Part shown: positions 46,073 through 55,462 of the stretch, in pieces | Numbering within the stretch: position 1 is the first letter of the stretch | How the letters are laid out: the number at the start of each line of letters is the position of its first letter | Assembly: GCA_937892845.1 (NCBI GenBank) | Contig: CALBGP010000036.1 | Span: 1-64,000 of the forward strand | Direction of reading: 5' to 3' | From: an uncultured Eggerthellaceae bacterium | GTDB taxonomy: Bacteria; Actinomycetota; Coriobacteriia; Coriobacteriales; Eggerthellaceae | DNA: 64,000 nucleotides | Position numbers and translations under genes: made by a program | The notes under the pieces: generated by a model | Seen by the model: only the letters and a program-made list of their open reading frames with translations | Told to the model about the DNA's origin: nothing | The model's database searches: none

Positions 46073-47662
46073 TCAGGCAACGGGGGTCCATACGCGCACG
46101 AGCGTGTGCCGGACCTCGGTTGTGGTGGTGACGTACTGGCCGTCTTCCTGCGTGCCGGTCTCTTCGTCCCAGGTTCCTTCCTGGTAGGTGGTCGTGCTGG
46201 TGGACGTGTCAATGTTGCTATACGTGACCACGTTGTCGAAGGACCCGCTGGTGGCAAGGTAATCGCCGTAGTCGTCGCAGCCGTCGGGGGCGCCCAGCGA
46301 AAACGCCTGCCTGCCTTCCGCATCCACGCCCGAAACGGAACGCGAGGACTTCACCATGAACCAGCGTCCGCACCAAGCGGGCGCGGCGGTGGGGGTGCGG
46401 TCGAAGCGGAACCATGACACGGAGTCGGGGTCTCCCTCTGCAGCGGGGACGTAGGTGCCCAGGTTGGCGATGCCTCCGCCGTAGTCGTAGATCGCATCGA
46501 AGCAGAAGGCGAAGCGACCGTTGCCGAAGCCCGCTTCAAGCGGCTTCATGGATGCGGGCAGGGTCAGCGTGTCGGTCACGGCCAGGGAATTCGCGTCGAT
46601 GCGTGACAGGACGTGGTAGACGCCGCTCGTATCGGCGCGGGGCGTGGCGATGATCGCATCTTCGCAGGCATACAGAGGCGAAGCCGGGCGACCGTGGCTT
46701 CGCAGCACCTCTTGAACCTCCGACGATCCAATGGTCGCGCACTTGATCAGGGAATCTTGCGTGGCCGCATCGCCGTTGAGGTTGGGCAGCACCTGCCAGA
46801 ACACGCGCGAACCCGCGATGGCTATATGGGGCGGCTCGAAATCCGTTGCCCCCTCTTCCACCTTCTGCGGCGTGCCTATTCCGTTTCCCGGGCTGTAAGA
46901 GGCCTGGTAGACGCGCCATGTTCCGGCAAGGCAATCCGCTTCGGTCCAGATGACGCCGGAACCGTTGCAGCGGATGTCGTAGATCTCGAATCCGCCGTCA
47001 TCGCTGACAGCGTGCGGGAGGATGGTTTCGCAGTCGCCCGATCCCAGCATGAGCACGGCGCCCTCCGTCAGAGGAGACGCGACGTCGGTGGGTATGAGGC
47101 AGGCGGCGTAATCGTTGGAGTTTGCCCAGATGAGCGTGCCGTACGGAAGTTCGAACTGCGCCGTGAGGGCCATGCAGTCGGCTGCGTCGGGCGTGGCGCA
47201 ATCCGCTGTGGTGAACACCGCGTCTTCGGGAACCGTGAGGACTGAAATCTCCTCTTCGGGTTCGGAGGCCTTCATGAATGCCGCACCGCCCGCGGCCACA
47301 CCCGCGACGGCGCCGAGCCCCAGCGCTCCGAAGAGAAGCTGGCGACGCGTGAGCGTCATCTTCACGTTGTCGGGAAGAGGGATGCGCACCTGCGCGTCAA
47401 GGGCGGAGGCAGGCTTGCGGTTGTGCTTCGCCGTACGGGTGCGCGGGGTGGGCTCGGCGCTGGGACGAACGTGCACGGAGCCGCCGCGCCGTCCCGCGGA
47501 CCTGGCCGGATTATGGGATGCGCCGCTTCTGACCGGGCGCGGGGAGGTTGCTTTGGACACACCTGCTGCGGCCCGTCTGCGGCTTGCGCTGCGGCTGCGG
47601 GCGGCGGACTGTCTGCGTGTTGCGGACGTCGATCTGCGCGGTGTGGGTGTATTCTGTCTCAT
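46073..47662 (-). CDS. Unknown anchored protein with long basic N-terminus
   Basis: A 529-residue protein. The first about 100 residues are Arg/Ser/Pro/Ala-rich and strongly basic. Then comes a Tat-like motif and membrane segment, TRRQLLFGALGLGAVAGVAA. The outside region (about 410 residues) is rich in aromatic residues and short beta-like repeats (IWANSNDYAACLIPTD, VIWTEADCLAGTWRVYQ, VFWQVLPNLNGD), consistent with a beta-propeller. I do not recognise a named family. It is divergent from the response-regulator gene. Confidence 0.75.
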   Translation of the reverse strand: MRQNTPTPRRSTSATRRQSAARSRSASRRRAAAGVSKATSPRPVRSGASHNPARSAGRRGGSVHVRPSAEPTPRTRTAKHNRKPASALDAQVRIPLPDNVKMTLTRRQLLFGALGLGAVAGVAAGGAAFMKASEPEEEISVLTVPEDAVFTTADCATPDAADCMALTAQFELPYGTLIWANSNDYAACLIPTDVASPLTEGAVLMLGSGDCETILPHAVSDDGGFEIYDIRCNGSGVIWTEADCLAGTWRVYQASYSPGNGIGTPQKVEEGATDFEPPHIAIAGSRVFWQVLPNLNGDAATQDSLIKCATIGSSEVQEVLRSHGRPASPLYACEDAIIATPRADTSGVYHVLSRIDANSLAVTDTLTLPASMKPLEAGFGNGRFAFCFDAIYDYGGGIANLGTYVPAAEGDPDSVSWFRFDRTPTAAPAWCGRWFMVKSSRSVSGVDAEGRQAFSLGAPDGCDDYGDYLATSGSFDNVVTYSNIDTSTSTTTYQEGTWDEETGTQEDGQYVTTTTEVRHTLVRVWTPVA

Positions 47663-47838
47663 AGCGGCTTATTGTGTCATTTTCGCGCCGCTTCTCCTAG
47701 CAACGGTCCCCAATAGTTACAATAAACGCAAATGGGGAAAGAATCCCGGACGGGGTGCGGCCGGCTGCCAAGACGGCCATCCCGATGAGGGTACGAACGC
47801 AAGAGGGGCCCGCCCCCAGATACAGAGGAGTACCTGCC

Positions 47839-48543
47839 ATGAGCAATGAAACCCGTCGAATCCTTCTGGTTGAAGACGAAAAGGCCATCCGCGACGCCGT
47901 TGCGGCTTATCTTGAGCGCGAGAACTACTGGGTCACCGCCGTGGGTGATGGCCAGGATGCGCTCGATGAATTCTCCAAGCATCACTTCGACCTGGTGGTC
48001 CTTGACCTGATGCTGCCCCGCGTTTCCGGCGAACGCGTCTGCCGTGCCATCCGCGACAACTCGGATGTGCCCATCATCATGCTCACCGCCCGCGGCGAAG
48101 TGGAAGACCGCATCATCGGCCTTGAGCTGGGCGCCGATGACTACCTGGTCAAGCCGTTCTCCCCGCGCGAGCTGGTTGCCCGTGTCCGTGCCCTGCTGCG
48201 CCGCGTGCATGTGGCCGATGAGCCCCAGCGCGAAGTGTTGGAATTCGGCGAGCTGACCATTGACGTGTCCGGGCACAAGGTTCTTGTCAATGGCGAAGAG
48301 ATTGACCTCACCGCCAGTGAGTTCAAGCTGCTCACCACGCTTTCCCGCTATCCCGGCCGCGTGTATTCGCGCATGGAGCTGGTCGAAAAGGTCCTGGGCT
48401 ACGACTTCGAGGGCTATGAGCGCACCATCGACTCCCACGTGAAGAACCTGCGAGCCAAGATCGGCGATAACCCCCGCAATCCCAAGTGGCTGCATACGGT
48501 CCACGGCGTGGGCTATCGCTTCGAAGACCCCACCAAGCAGTAG
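47839..48543 (+). CDS. OmpR-family response regulator
   Basis: A 234-residue two-component regulator. The receiver domain has RILLVEDEKAIRDAV, the phospho-acceptor Asp in LVVLDLMLPRVSG and the Lys in DDYLVKPFSPREL. The C-terminal winged helix has LTASEFKLLTTLSRYPGRVY and ERTIDSHVKNLRAKIGD. The ATG at 47839 has AGAGGAG upstream; a longer frame was rejected. Its partner kinase follows 87 nt later. The overall resemblance is to MtrA/PhoP-type regulators. Confidence 0.93.
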   Translation: MSNETRRILLVEDEKAIRDAVAAYLERENYWVTAVGDGQDALDEFSKHHFDLVVLDLMLPRVSGERVCRAIRDNSDVPIIMLTARGEVEDRIIGLELGADDYLVKPFSPRELVARVRALLRRVHVADEPQREVLEFGELTIDVSGHKVLVNGEEIDLTASEFKLLTTLSRYPGRVYSRMELVEKVLGYDFEGYERTIDSHVKNLRAKIGDNPRNPKWLHTVHGVGYRFEDPTKQ

Positions 48544-48569
48544 GATCTGCAAACCAGCGATGAATTCTT

Positions 48570-48593
48570 CCGGCCCGTCCTTGCGCGGGCCGG
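48570..48593 (+). terminator. Hairpin between response regulator and kinase genes
   Basis: CCGGCCCG pairs with CGGGCCGG around an 8-nt loop, followed by CGCGTTT. It may partly terminate transcription so that less kinase than regulator is made. Confidence 0.5.
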
Positions 48594-48630
48594 CGCGTTT
48601 ACGCCGGGATTCGACGAAACGGAACGAACC

Positions 48631-50250
48631 ATGTGCCCTGACAAGCAGAAGAAAAGCTTTTTCAAGAGCCTCAAAGACCGTCTCTACGGGTTCTCCTACA
48701 CCACGCGCGTGACGGTCACCTTCGCCTTGATCGCCGTCATGACCGCAACGGTTGCGGTCGGCGTGCTGTCGTATGTGTGGGAGCAGCATTTCCAGGTCTA
48801 TACGCGCGAAAACGTGCAGACTCTGGCGGAGAAGACGGCGGAGAACATCAGCTCGCACTACATGACCGCCCGCAAGGGGCTGAATGAGGCGCCCGCCGAA
48901 TCTGCCGAAGAGTCGGTTTCCGCTGAAGGCAGAGAGCAGGCGACCGGAGACGACAAGCCCGCCGTTCCCACGGTGACCATCAACGATATCTCCTCGGCGC
49001 GCACCGCTGCCGCCATTTCCCAGGGCATCGGCGTCCAGGTTGTCAATGCCGAGGGCGCTGTGATCTACGACTCCTCGCTGGTGGAGGCTTCGGCCGGCGA
49101 CCCGAGCGCCCTCATGCTCGATCAGACGTTGGCTCCGCCCGATCCGTCTGCGGCCGTGTCCGTTCCCATCGAGGCGGCCGGCGTGAAGATAGGAACCGTG
49201 CGCATGTGGGTCTACGGCTCCGAGCTGCTTCTGTCGAAGTCCGACCAGGAGTTCCGCGCGAAAAGCTACCAGGCAATGGTGTTCGCGGCCGCACTGTCCA
49301 TCGTGCTGGCATCGTGCATCGGCTTCTTGTTCGCCCGCGGCCTGGTCAACCCCATCAACCGCATGACCAAGACCGCCGCCGCTATCAAAGAGGGCGATCT
49401 GTCGGCGCGCACGAACCTTGAGGGCAGTGATGAGATCGCCGAGCTGGGCAAGACCTTCGATGCCATGGCGGAAAGCGTGGAGAAGGACCGCGAACTTGAG
49501 CGTCGCTTGACCACAGACGTGGCGCATGAGCTGCGCACGCCGCTTATGGCCATTCAGTCCACGGTCGAGGCGATCGTCGACGGCGTGTTCGAGCCCGACG
49601 AGGAGCGGCTGGGCACGGTCAATGCCGAAGTCCAGCGTCTGTCGCGTCTGGTTGATGCCCTGCTCAAGCTTTCCCGGTTGGAAAACCGCTCCACGCCCAT
49701 GCGCGAGGAAGTGGTCAACGTGGGAGAGCTCATTCGCTCGCTCGTGCTTTCCCACGAGGCATTCGTCGCCGATTCCGGCCTTGAGCTGCATTATGAAGCC
49801 GAAGATGACGTCATGGTCTACGGCGATTGCGACATGATTCGCCAGGCCACGGCGAACCTCATCTCCAACGCCGTTCGTTATACGCCCGCTGGAGGCCGCA
49901 TAGACGTCAAGGTGTCCAAGGGCGACATCATGGCCTCCATCGCCGTCAAGGATACGGGTATCGGTTTGTCGCCGGAGGAGTGCAAGATGGTGTTCAGCCG
50001 CTTCTGGCGCGCCGAGCAGAGCCGTGAACGTGAAAGCGGCGGCTTGGGTGTTGGTCTTGCGGTGGTCAAAGAGATCGTGGACCGCCACGGCGGCTGGGTG
50101 AAGGTGGAAGGCAAGAAGGGCGAGGGCGCCTGCTTCACCATCCTCATCCCGCTGTATGACTATGAGCGCATCAAGGCACTCAAGGACCGTCAAGAAGGCG
50201 CGAAAAAGCAGCAGGGCAAAGGCAAGGGTCACGCGAAGGGCAGGAAGTAG
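48631..50250 (+). CDS. Membrane sensor histidine kinase
   Basis: A 539-residue kinase. TM1 is near residues 25-48 (VTVTFALIAVMTATVAVGVL), a periplasmic-side sensor of about 160 residues follows, then TM2 near 212-232 and a HAMP domain. The phospho-acceptor His is in DVAHELRTPLMAIQS. The ATP domain has ATANLISNAVRYTP (N box), VKDTGIGLSPEE (G1) and GGLGVGLAVVKEIV (G2). A basic Gln/Lys tail ends it. It phosphorylates the upstream response regulator. Confidence 0.93.
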   Translation: MCPDKQKKSFFKSLKDRLYGFSYTTRVTVTFALIAVMTATVAVGVLSYVWEQHFQVYTRENVQTLAEKTAENISSHYMTARKGLNEAPAESAEESVSAEGREQATGDDKPAVPTVTINDISSARTAAAISQGIGVQVVNAEGAVIYDSSLVEASAGDPSALMLDQTLAPPDPSAAVSVPIEAAGVKIGTVRMWVYGSELLLSKSDQEFRAKSYQAMVFAAALSIVLASCIGFLFARGLVNPINRMTKTAAAIKEGDLSARTNLEGSDEIAELGKTFDAMAESVEKDRELERRLTTDVAHELRTPLMAIQSTVEAIVDGVFEPDEERLGTVNAEVQRLSRLVDALLKLSRLENRSTPMREEVVNVGELIRSLVLSHEAFVADSGLELHYEAEDDVMVYGDCDMIRQATANLISNAVRYTPAGGRIDVKVSKGDIMASIAVKDTGIGLSPEECKMVFSRFWRAEQSRERESGGLGVGLAVVKEIVDRHGGWVKVEGKKGEGACFTILIPLYDYERIKALKDRQEGAKKQQGKGKGHAKGRK

Positions 50251-50482
50251 CCCGACGAAGGTCGCTTGGCCGTGCCTGGCGTGAGGACGGCCGGGCGCTT
50301 CGCCGTGTTCATTTGTTACCAAAGGGTGCTGATTCTTGGGCCGATTAATGAGATAATAGCAAGGCTGCTCTCTTTCGGATGAGGGCGCGCACTCAAGAAT
50401 GCCGGCCGTTTGCGCCGTGGGCGCCGATTGCCCGCGTGCTGCGGCCGCTGCACATACATTGGCAATGGAAGGAACCGGATAA

Positions 50483-51223
50483 GTGTCACAGCGCAACCCG
50501 ATGAACGATCGCTATCAGACCGACAAGGTGAAGGGCCAGACCAAGAAGTCTGCCGCCTCCGCCAAGCCCAAGCAGAAGGCCGCCGCAAGCGTGTACGTGA
50601 GGCCTGCCGGTAAGACGAAGGCCGAGAAGAAGGCAATCCGCAAGCAGCAGCAGGCAAAGCAGCGCGAGCTTGACCGTATGTACTACAACCCGCCCACCCA
50701 GGAGTACAAGAACCTCCGTCGCATCTGGTGGGTGCTGCTGATTGCCGCTATCATCATTACGGCCATCTCGTTCTTCGCCCGCGACATCATACCTGAGGGC
50801 ATGAGCATCTTCACGTTGGTCCTGGCTTACGCTTGCATCATCGGCGCTCTGTACATCGACTTCGCCAAGATCCGCAAGGTTCGCCGCAAGTACCAGGCTG
50901 AGATGCTGAAGAAGAACCCCAAGCTTGCCAAGAACTATCGCGCAACCCAGGCCGCAAACCAGCTTGCAGAGGAAAAGGCCGAAAAGAGGGAAGAGCGCAA
51001 GAAGAACGGCTTCTTCAGCCGCTTCAAGAAGGGCGGTGACAAGTCGGCTGCCGAGGAATCCAAGCAGGATGCAGCCAAAGCTGACGCTCCCGCCGAGGCC
51101 CCCAAGACCATCGCCGAGCTGAAAGCGGAGTCCGACCAGGCCAAGAAGGCTGCGAAGGAAGCCAGCCATCAGGAGCTTGAAGCCGCCAAGGAAAAGGCTG
51201 CCGAAGCCGCTGACCAGAAGTAG
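50483..51223 (+). CDS. Small membrane protein with charged ends
   Basis: A 246-residue protein. A Lys/Ala/Gln-rich N-terminus of about 75 residues precedes two hydrophobic segments (WVLLIAAIIITAISFFA, FTLVLAYACIIGALYI). A basic segment and an Ala/Glu/Lys-rich coiled-coil-like tail follow. It resembles DUF3043-like actinobacterial membrane proteins in layout, but I cannot assign it firmly. GTG at 50483 has AAGGAA upstream. A strong terminator follows. Confidence 0.75.
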   Translation: MSQRNPMNDRYQTDKVKGQTKKSAASAKPKQKAAASVYVRPAGKTKAEKKAIRKQQQAKQRELDRMYYNPPTQEYKNLRRIWWVLLIAAIIITAISFFARDIIPEGMSIFTLVLAYACIIGALYIDFAKIRKVRRKYQAEMLKKNPKLAKNYRATQAANQLAEEKAEKREERKKNGFFSRFKKGGDKSAAEESKQDAAKADAPAEAPKTIAELKAESDQAKKAAKEASHQELEAAKEKAAEAADQK

Positions 51224-51277
51224 CATCCGCAATCGTTGCGCTTCCGGGGTCAAGGAATCGCTCCCGGAAACGATGAG

Positions 51278-51311
51278 GCCCGCATCTCGCTTGAGGGATG
51301 CGGGCTATTTT
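51278..51311 (+). terminator. Rho-independent terminator
   Basis: GCCCGCATC pairs with GATGCGGGC around a 10-nt loop, followed by TATTTT. It ends the transcript of the 50483-51223 gene. Confidence 0.9.
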
Positions 51312-51327
51312 GTGCCTTCGGAGCGGC

Positions 51328-51354
51328 GGGCGGGCTTCGCGAGACATTCGCCGG
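51328..51354 (+). repeat. GACATTCG repeat, copy near the third luxR gene
   Basis: A 27-nt sequence that starts GGGCGGGCTTCGCG and continues GACATTCG(C)CGG. It matches 55463-55489 at 25 of 27 positions. Both copies lie just after a terminator. Confidence 0.7.
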
Positions 51355-51372
51355 TCCGCTCGCACGCTGAAT

Positions 51373-52854
51373 CTATTGCTGTTCTTCGGACTCTTCGGGT
51401 GCGGAATGTTCCAGCAGGTCAAGCAGCTCCTGGCGCGAATGAACCTGCAGTTTCTGGTAGATGTGGCTCGTGTGGGTGTTGACGGTGTTCTTCGACAGGC
51501 CCAACTCCTCCATGATGCGTGGTGTCGAACGGCCTTTTGCAATGAGCCCCAGCACCTCTGTCTCGCGTTTCGAAAGCTTGCCCATGCGGGCAAGACGCGC
51601 GCACCGGGAGGGGAGCATGTCTCGCACGGGCGTCCCGGCGGCCGTGCGCATGGTCAGCGGCGGCAGCGTATTTTCCTTGGTGAAGACGAAAAGGTAGATG
51701 GCTATGAGCACTAGGCCCATGATCACCGACGTGACGCCCAAGAACTTCTCGTCGAACGCCATGATGCATCGGATGACCTCGTGCAGCGCGAAGCCTGACA
51801 GAAGGTCCAGCGAGAGCGTCAGCCTGGTGAGCGCAAACACTATGACGGGCGCCGTGCGGAAATGGCGGAAGTAGTTGAACGCCACGACAATGACAATGGT
51901 CTTGAAGAGGAAGGCGCCGAAATTCGTGATGCCGTAGAAGAACTCGGTCGATATGGTCGAGTACGGGATGAACAGAACGGCAATCATCGTGAGCAGAAAC
52001 GATGCTTTGTACAGGCCGGAGATGTCTCGCTCTGAAATGACGGATAGCATCACAACGGAACATGCGATTTTGAGGAGCTGCAGGGCAAGGTTCAGTCCGC
52101 CCGAATAAAAGGCCAGGTCGGTCCCGCATAAATAGTAATTGCGCATGAATTCGTCGATGAAGCTCACAGTGAACAGGCTCACGCAGAAAACGGCCAGAAT
52201 GCGCCAAGGGAGTGTGTGGCGTTTCGGCAGATGGTACTCGACAACGAAATTGTCGCTGCGTGGACTCCTCACGAGGTAGTAGACCGAAACAACCGGTATG
52301 CCGCTGGCAACGAGGACGAAAATCCATGGCGTGATGGCGGGGATGAGGGCGATAGCGGTGATCAGGTACATGAAGACGCTTGCCGCCACCACGCTCAAAA
52401 CGAAGCCGGGCAGGTCGTCGGCGCGGCAGAAAGCCTGGTACCACGCCACGAAAAGCCAGCCTGATGAAACGCCGGTCAGGGCAGCGGCGAGAACCTGGAG
52501 TATGAACGCCCCAAGGCTTTCGCCGGACGAAATCGGGATGATGCACGTGCCGATCCCTGCGCACACCGCCAAGGCATACAGTGCCGTCCGGTTGCTCAGG
52601 AAGCATTCCATCCTCTTGGCCATGACGAGGCAGGGCACCAGGGCAATCGCAGAAAGAACCAGCGACATCTCATAGACCATCACCGAGGAATTCTCCGGGA
52701 AAAGCTGCGGAGCGAAAAAGCACAGCGATATCCATAGCTGGCACAGGCCGAACCCTACGACCATGGGAATGCTTGCGCTGCGAACTGATGCGTCGAAGCG
52801 CTTTGCGACTTCGGAAAGCTGATTTTTATGAGAATTCAGCCTCTTATCAAACAT
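51373..52854 (-). CDS. Membrane-bound LuxR-family transcriptional regulator
   Basis: A 493-residue regulator with about 12 hydrophobic segments in residues 25-400. The C-terminal LuxR domain contains LSKRETEVLGLIAKGRSTPR and IMEELGLSKNTVNTHTSHIY, with KLQVHSRQELLDLLE. It is divergent from the multiheme cytochrome and flavoprotein genes, which it probably controls. The 200-nt spacer holds a perfect 8-bp-arm palindrome. It is the third regulator of this architecture in the window. The signal is unknown. Confidence 0.9.
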   Translation of the reverse strand: MFDKRLNSHKNQLSEVAKRFDASVRSASIPMVVGFGLCQLWISLCFFAPQLFPENSSVMVYEMSLVLSAIALVPCLVMAKRMECFLSNRTALYALAVCAGIGTCIIPISSGESLGAFILQVLAAALTGVSSGWLFVAWYQAFCRADDLPGFVLSVVAASVFMYLITAIALIPAITPWIFVLVASGIPVVSVYYLVRSPRSDNFVVEYHLPKRHTLPWRILAVFCVSLFTVSFIDEFMRNYYLCGTDLAFYSGGLNLALQLLKIACSVVMLSVISERDISGLYKASFLLTMIAVLFIPYSTISTEFFYGITNFGAFLFKTIVIVVAFNYFRHFRTAPVIVFALTRLTLSLDLLSGFALHEVIRCIMAFDEKFLGVTSVIMGLVLIAIYLFVFTKENTLPPLTMRTAAGTPVRDMLPSRCARLARMGKLSKRETEVLGLIAKGRSTPRIMEELGLSKNTVNTHTSHIYQKLQVHSRQELLDLLEHSAPEESEEQQ

Positions 52855-52873
52855 GGACCAGCCCCCTCAGACC

Positions 52874-52890
52874 TCACCACTCAGTGGTGA
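52874..52890. promoter_or_regulatory. Operator-like palindrome
   Basis: TCACCACTCAGTGGTGA is a perfect inverted repeat (8-bp arms, 1-nt centre). It lies 20 nt upstream of the LuxR start codon in the divergent spacer, suiting autoregulation or control of the divergent reductase genes. A second palindrome, GGGAATTCCC, is at about 52941. Confidence 0.55.
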
Positions 52891-53054
52891 TTTTCTTGCC
52901 CACAAATAAAAAAGCCCACGTCAAAAAAGGTTTTTTGGCATGGGAATTCCCTCGCAGAACATCTTTTCACAGCTTTGCTTCGATGGCAAGCGCAGCGACT
53001 TTGCGTAGGCTTCGGTGTCATTGCGGAGGGCAATGCGAAATGAAGGGAGGGAAC

Positions 53055-53684
53055 ATGAGCAAAGCATTCCACAAACATAAGGGGCTGATCGTAACGGCGT
53101 TCGCCTGCACGCTGGTGCTGGGCGCGGCGTGTGCGGGGTGCGCTCCTAAGACGGCGGCACCCGCAGACAACGGCGGAAACGACGCCGCGGCGCAAGAGGA
53201 GGTTTCCATCACTTGGTCGCCCACCATGGATTGCGCGGTCTGCCATGAAACGCAGAACGCAACCATGACCGATGGCGTCCATGATGCAAGCGTCCATCTG
53301 ACCGAGTCGCCTGAAATCACATGTGTGAGCTGCCATACGGACGAGGCCGGGCTGTCAAAGGCCCACGAGGGCAAATCGGCAACCGACACCATGCCCAAGG
53401 AGCTCAAGAAGACCAAGATCGATCCTGCGGGCTGCCAGGCTTCCGGCTGCCATGATCTGAGCAGCGACGAGATGCTGGCTCTGACTGCGGACTACACCGC
53501 GTTGGTGGACAGCAAGGGAACCATGGTCAACCCGCATGACGTTTTGAACAAGACCGAGGGTCACAGCGAGCTTGACTGCTCCAGCTGTCACAGCATGCAT
53601 GGCGAAGAGATCGCCGCCGAGGTGACCTGCGTCAGCTGCCACCACTCGGGCGTGTACGAGTGCAATACCTGTCACGAGGTGTAA
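53055..53684 (+). CDS. Exported multiheme c-type cytochrome
   Basis: A 209-residue exported protein with a signal peptide (IVTAFACTLVLGAACAG) and nearby Cys residues that may be lipidated. Five CxxCH haem motifs are present (CAVCH, CVSCH, CSSCH, CVSCH, CNTCH), plus one wider C-x4-CH (CQASGCH), so five or six haems. It resembles the haem domain of flavocytochrome c fumarate reductases. AAGGGAGGG precedes the ATG at 53055. It is followed by a flavoprotein, so it probably donates electrons to that enzyme. Confidence 0.9.
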   Translation: MSKAFHKHKGLIVTAFACTLVLGAACAGCAPKTAAPADNGGNDAAAQEEVSITWSPTMDCAVCHETQNATMTDGVHDASVHLTESPEITCVSCHTDEAGLSKAHEGKSATDTMPKELKKTKIDPAGCQASGCHDLSSDEMLALTADYTALVDSKGTMVNPHDVLNKTEGHSELDCSSCHSMHGEEIAAEVTCVSCHHSGVYECNTCHEV

Positions 53685-53784
53685 ACGGGCAGACCATCAT
53701 CGGGGACCCGGTGCCGAAGGGACGGCACGGGCAGATGGTGTGCTGAATACAACGCGGAGTCATCCGCAAGGAGAGGAGAATAGC

Positions 53785-55374
53785 ATGGAATCTACGAGGC
53801 GTGATTTCCTCAAGGGTGCCGGTATCGTTGCCGGTTTGGGCGCTATGGCCGGTGCTGCAAGCCTGGTCGGTTGCGCCGGTTCTTCCGAAGAGGCTGCAAG
53901 CTTCGAAGTCAAGCATGAGTGCGACGTCGTGGTCTGCGGCGCAGGCATCGGCGGTCTGGCTACGGCCGTTTCTGCTGCCGAGGCCGGAGCGAAGGTCATC
54001 CTGGTCGAGGCTTCCAACAAGGTCGGCGGTACGTCCCGCTTTGCTGCGGGCGCTTTCGGCCCCCGCTTCGGCACGGATTGGGAGAAGGCCTACGCCAAGG
54101 CTCCCATGTCCGATCCCGAGCTGGGCAAGCTGGTCGTTGAGAACTGGGACTCCTACCTCGAGTGGATCACCGGCATGGGTCTGACCACCGAGCCTTTGGC
54201 CAAGAACAGCGCCTACGTGTGGATGGGCGGCAAGCGCGGCCCCGAGCAGGGCTCCAAGTCCTACACCGATGAGTACCTGCAGCAGTTCGGCCAGCTCTTC
54301 ACCGACAAGGGCGGCACCACTATCACCGCAACCCGCGCCTTCAAGCTGGTGACCGACGAGTCCGGCGCTGTGACCGGCGTCCTGGTGCATGACGCTGAGG
54401 GCATCTACCAGATCAACGCGAAGTCCGTCGTTCTGGCAACCGGCGGTTGGCAGTGCAACAAGGAGTTCTGCACGAAGTACATCTCCCGCCATGCAGATCT
54501 GTCCATGGCCCAGTGCGTGCCGTACCTCGACGGTTCGGGCATCAAGATGGGTGTCGAAGTCGGCGCTCAGCTGTCCCGCAGCTTCGGTTCCTTCTACGGC
54601 CATCCCCAGCCTTGGCCGACCCACTACCTCAACGGTGTTGACACCCCCGCCGGCTACGAGGCTGTCGAAAACGTTGACGACGTGCATGTGCTGCTCTACG
54701 GAACCACTGAGCATTCGATCCAGGGCCTGGGCGTGTATCTGAACATGCAGGGCAAGCGCTTCGTGAACGAGGGTCTGGCATCCTCCCTGGTCAACCAGGA
54801 GATCATGCAGCAGCAGTACGCTCGCGCCTACCTCATCCTCGACGAGGGCATGCGTGAGGTCATCCGCAACACCCCGTTCTTCATGGCAGCCGTTTCCGGC
54901 GGCGACCGCATTGACACCATGAAGGAGAAGGGCATGCCCGTCATTGAGGCTGCTTCCATCGAAGAGCTCATGACCAAGATCAAGACCGAATCCCATGGTG
55001 GCGAAGAGTTCAACGCTGCAAACGCCATCGCGACCGTTGCCGAGTACAACGCCAACGTTGCCGCAGGCAAGGCCGAGACCATGGACGTGCCCCATGTCTT
55101 CACCGTGCCCGCAACCGAGCTTGCCACCGGTCCCTTCTACGCCATCCCCGTGGTCGCTGGCATCATGGCCACCTTCGGCGGCCTGAAGATCGACGCCGAA
55201 ACCCATGTCATGGGCATCGACGCCGCTCCCATCCCCGGCCTGTTCGCTGTTCCCGGCGCTGCCGGCGGCATCATGAACGGCGACTACTGGTGCGTCATGA
55301 GCGGCTACTCGGTTCTGGGTCGCCTGTGCGGCCAGAAGGCCACCGAGTACGCCTCCAGCCTGGCTTCCGCTTAA
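53785..55374 (+). CDS. Tat-exported FAD-dependent reductase (flavocytochrome c type)
   Basis: A 529-residue flavoprotein of the fumarate-reductase superfamily, without a haem or FMN domain of its own. A Tat signal (TRRDFLKGAGIVAGLG) is followed by LVGCAG. The FAD motif is VCGAGIGGLATAVSAAEAG. The C-terminal FAD-binding segment has PGLFAVPGAAGGIMNGDYW. In the segment GKRFVNEGLASSLVN the Arg expected of fumarate reductases (FVNE-x3-R-D type) is absent, so fumarate is probably not the substrate. It uses the upstream cytochrome as donor. GAGAGGAG precedes the ATG. Confidence 0.9.
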   Translation: MESTRRDFLKGAGIVAGLGAMAGAASLVGCAGSSEEAASFEVKHECDVVVCGAGIGGLATAVSAAEAGAKVILVEASNKVGGTSRFAAGAFGPRFGTDWEKAYAKAPMSDPELGKLVVENWDSYLEWITGMGLTTEPLAKNSAYVWMGGKRGPEQGSKSYTDEYLQQFGQLFTDKGGTTITATRAFKLVTDESGAVTGVLVHDAEGIYQINAKSVVLATGGWQCNKEFCTKYISRHADLSMAQCVPYLDGSGIKMGVEVGAQLSRSFGSFYGHPQPWPTHYLNGVDTPAGYEAVENVDDVHVLLYGTTEHSIQGLGVYLNMQGKRFVNEGLASSLVNQEIMQQQYARAYLILDEGMREVIRNTPFFMAAVSGGDRIDTMKEKGMPVIEAASIEELMTKIKTESHGGEEFNAANAIATVAEYNANVAAGKAETMDVPHVFTVPATELATGPFYAIPVVAGIMATFGGLKIDAETHVMGIDAAPIPGLFAVPGAAGGIMNGDYWCVMSGYSVLGRLCGQKATEYASSLASA

Positions 55375-55418
55375 TCGAGCCGCACGGCCGCACGGCCCGC
55401 TGCAAGGCGATCTTTCCG

Positions 55419-55458
55419 AGCCGCGCCCTCCCCTCCGGGCGCGGCTTTCCCTTTTCCC
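55419..55458 (+). terminator. Terminator after the flavoprotein gene
   Basis: AGCCGCGCCC pairs with GGGCGCGGCT around an 8-nt loop, followed by TTCCCTTTT. A clear end to the cytochrome-flavoprotein operon. Confidence 0.85.
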
Positions 55459-55462
55459 CTCC

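Noticed and set aside
47677..50496. A 939-codon open frame antisense to the two-component system
   Set aside because: It covers two well-supported genes on the other strand and shows no protein signature.
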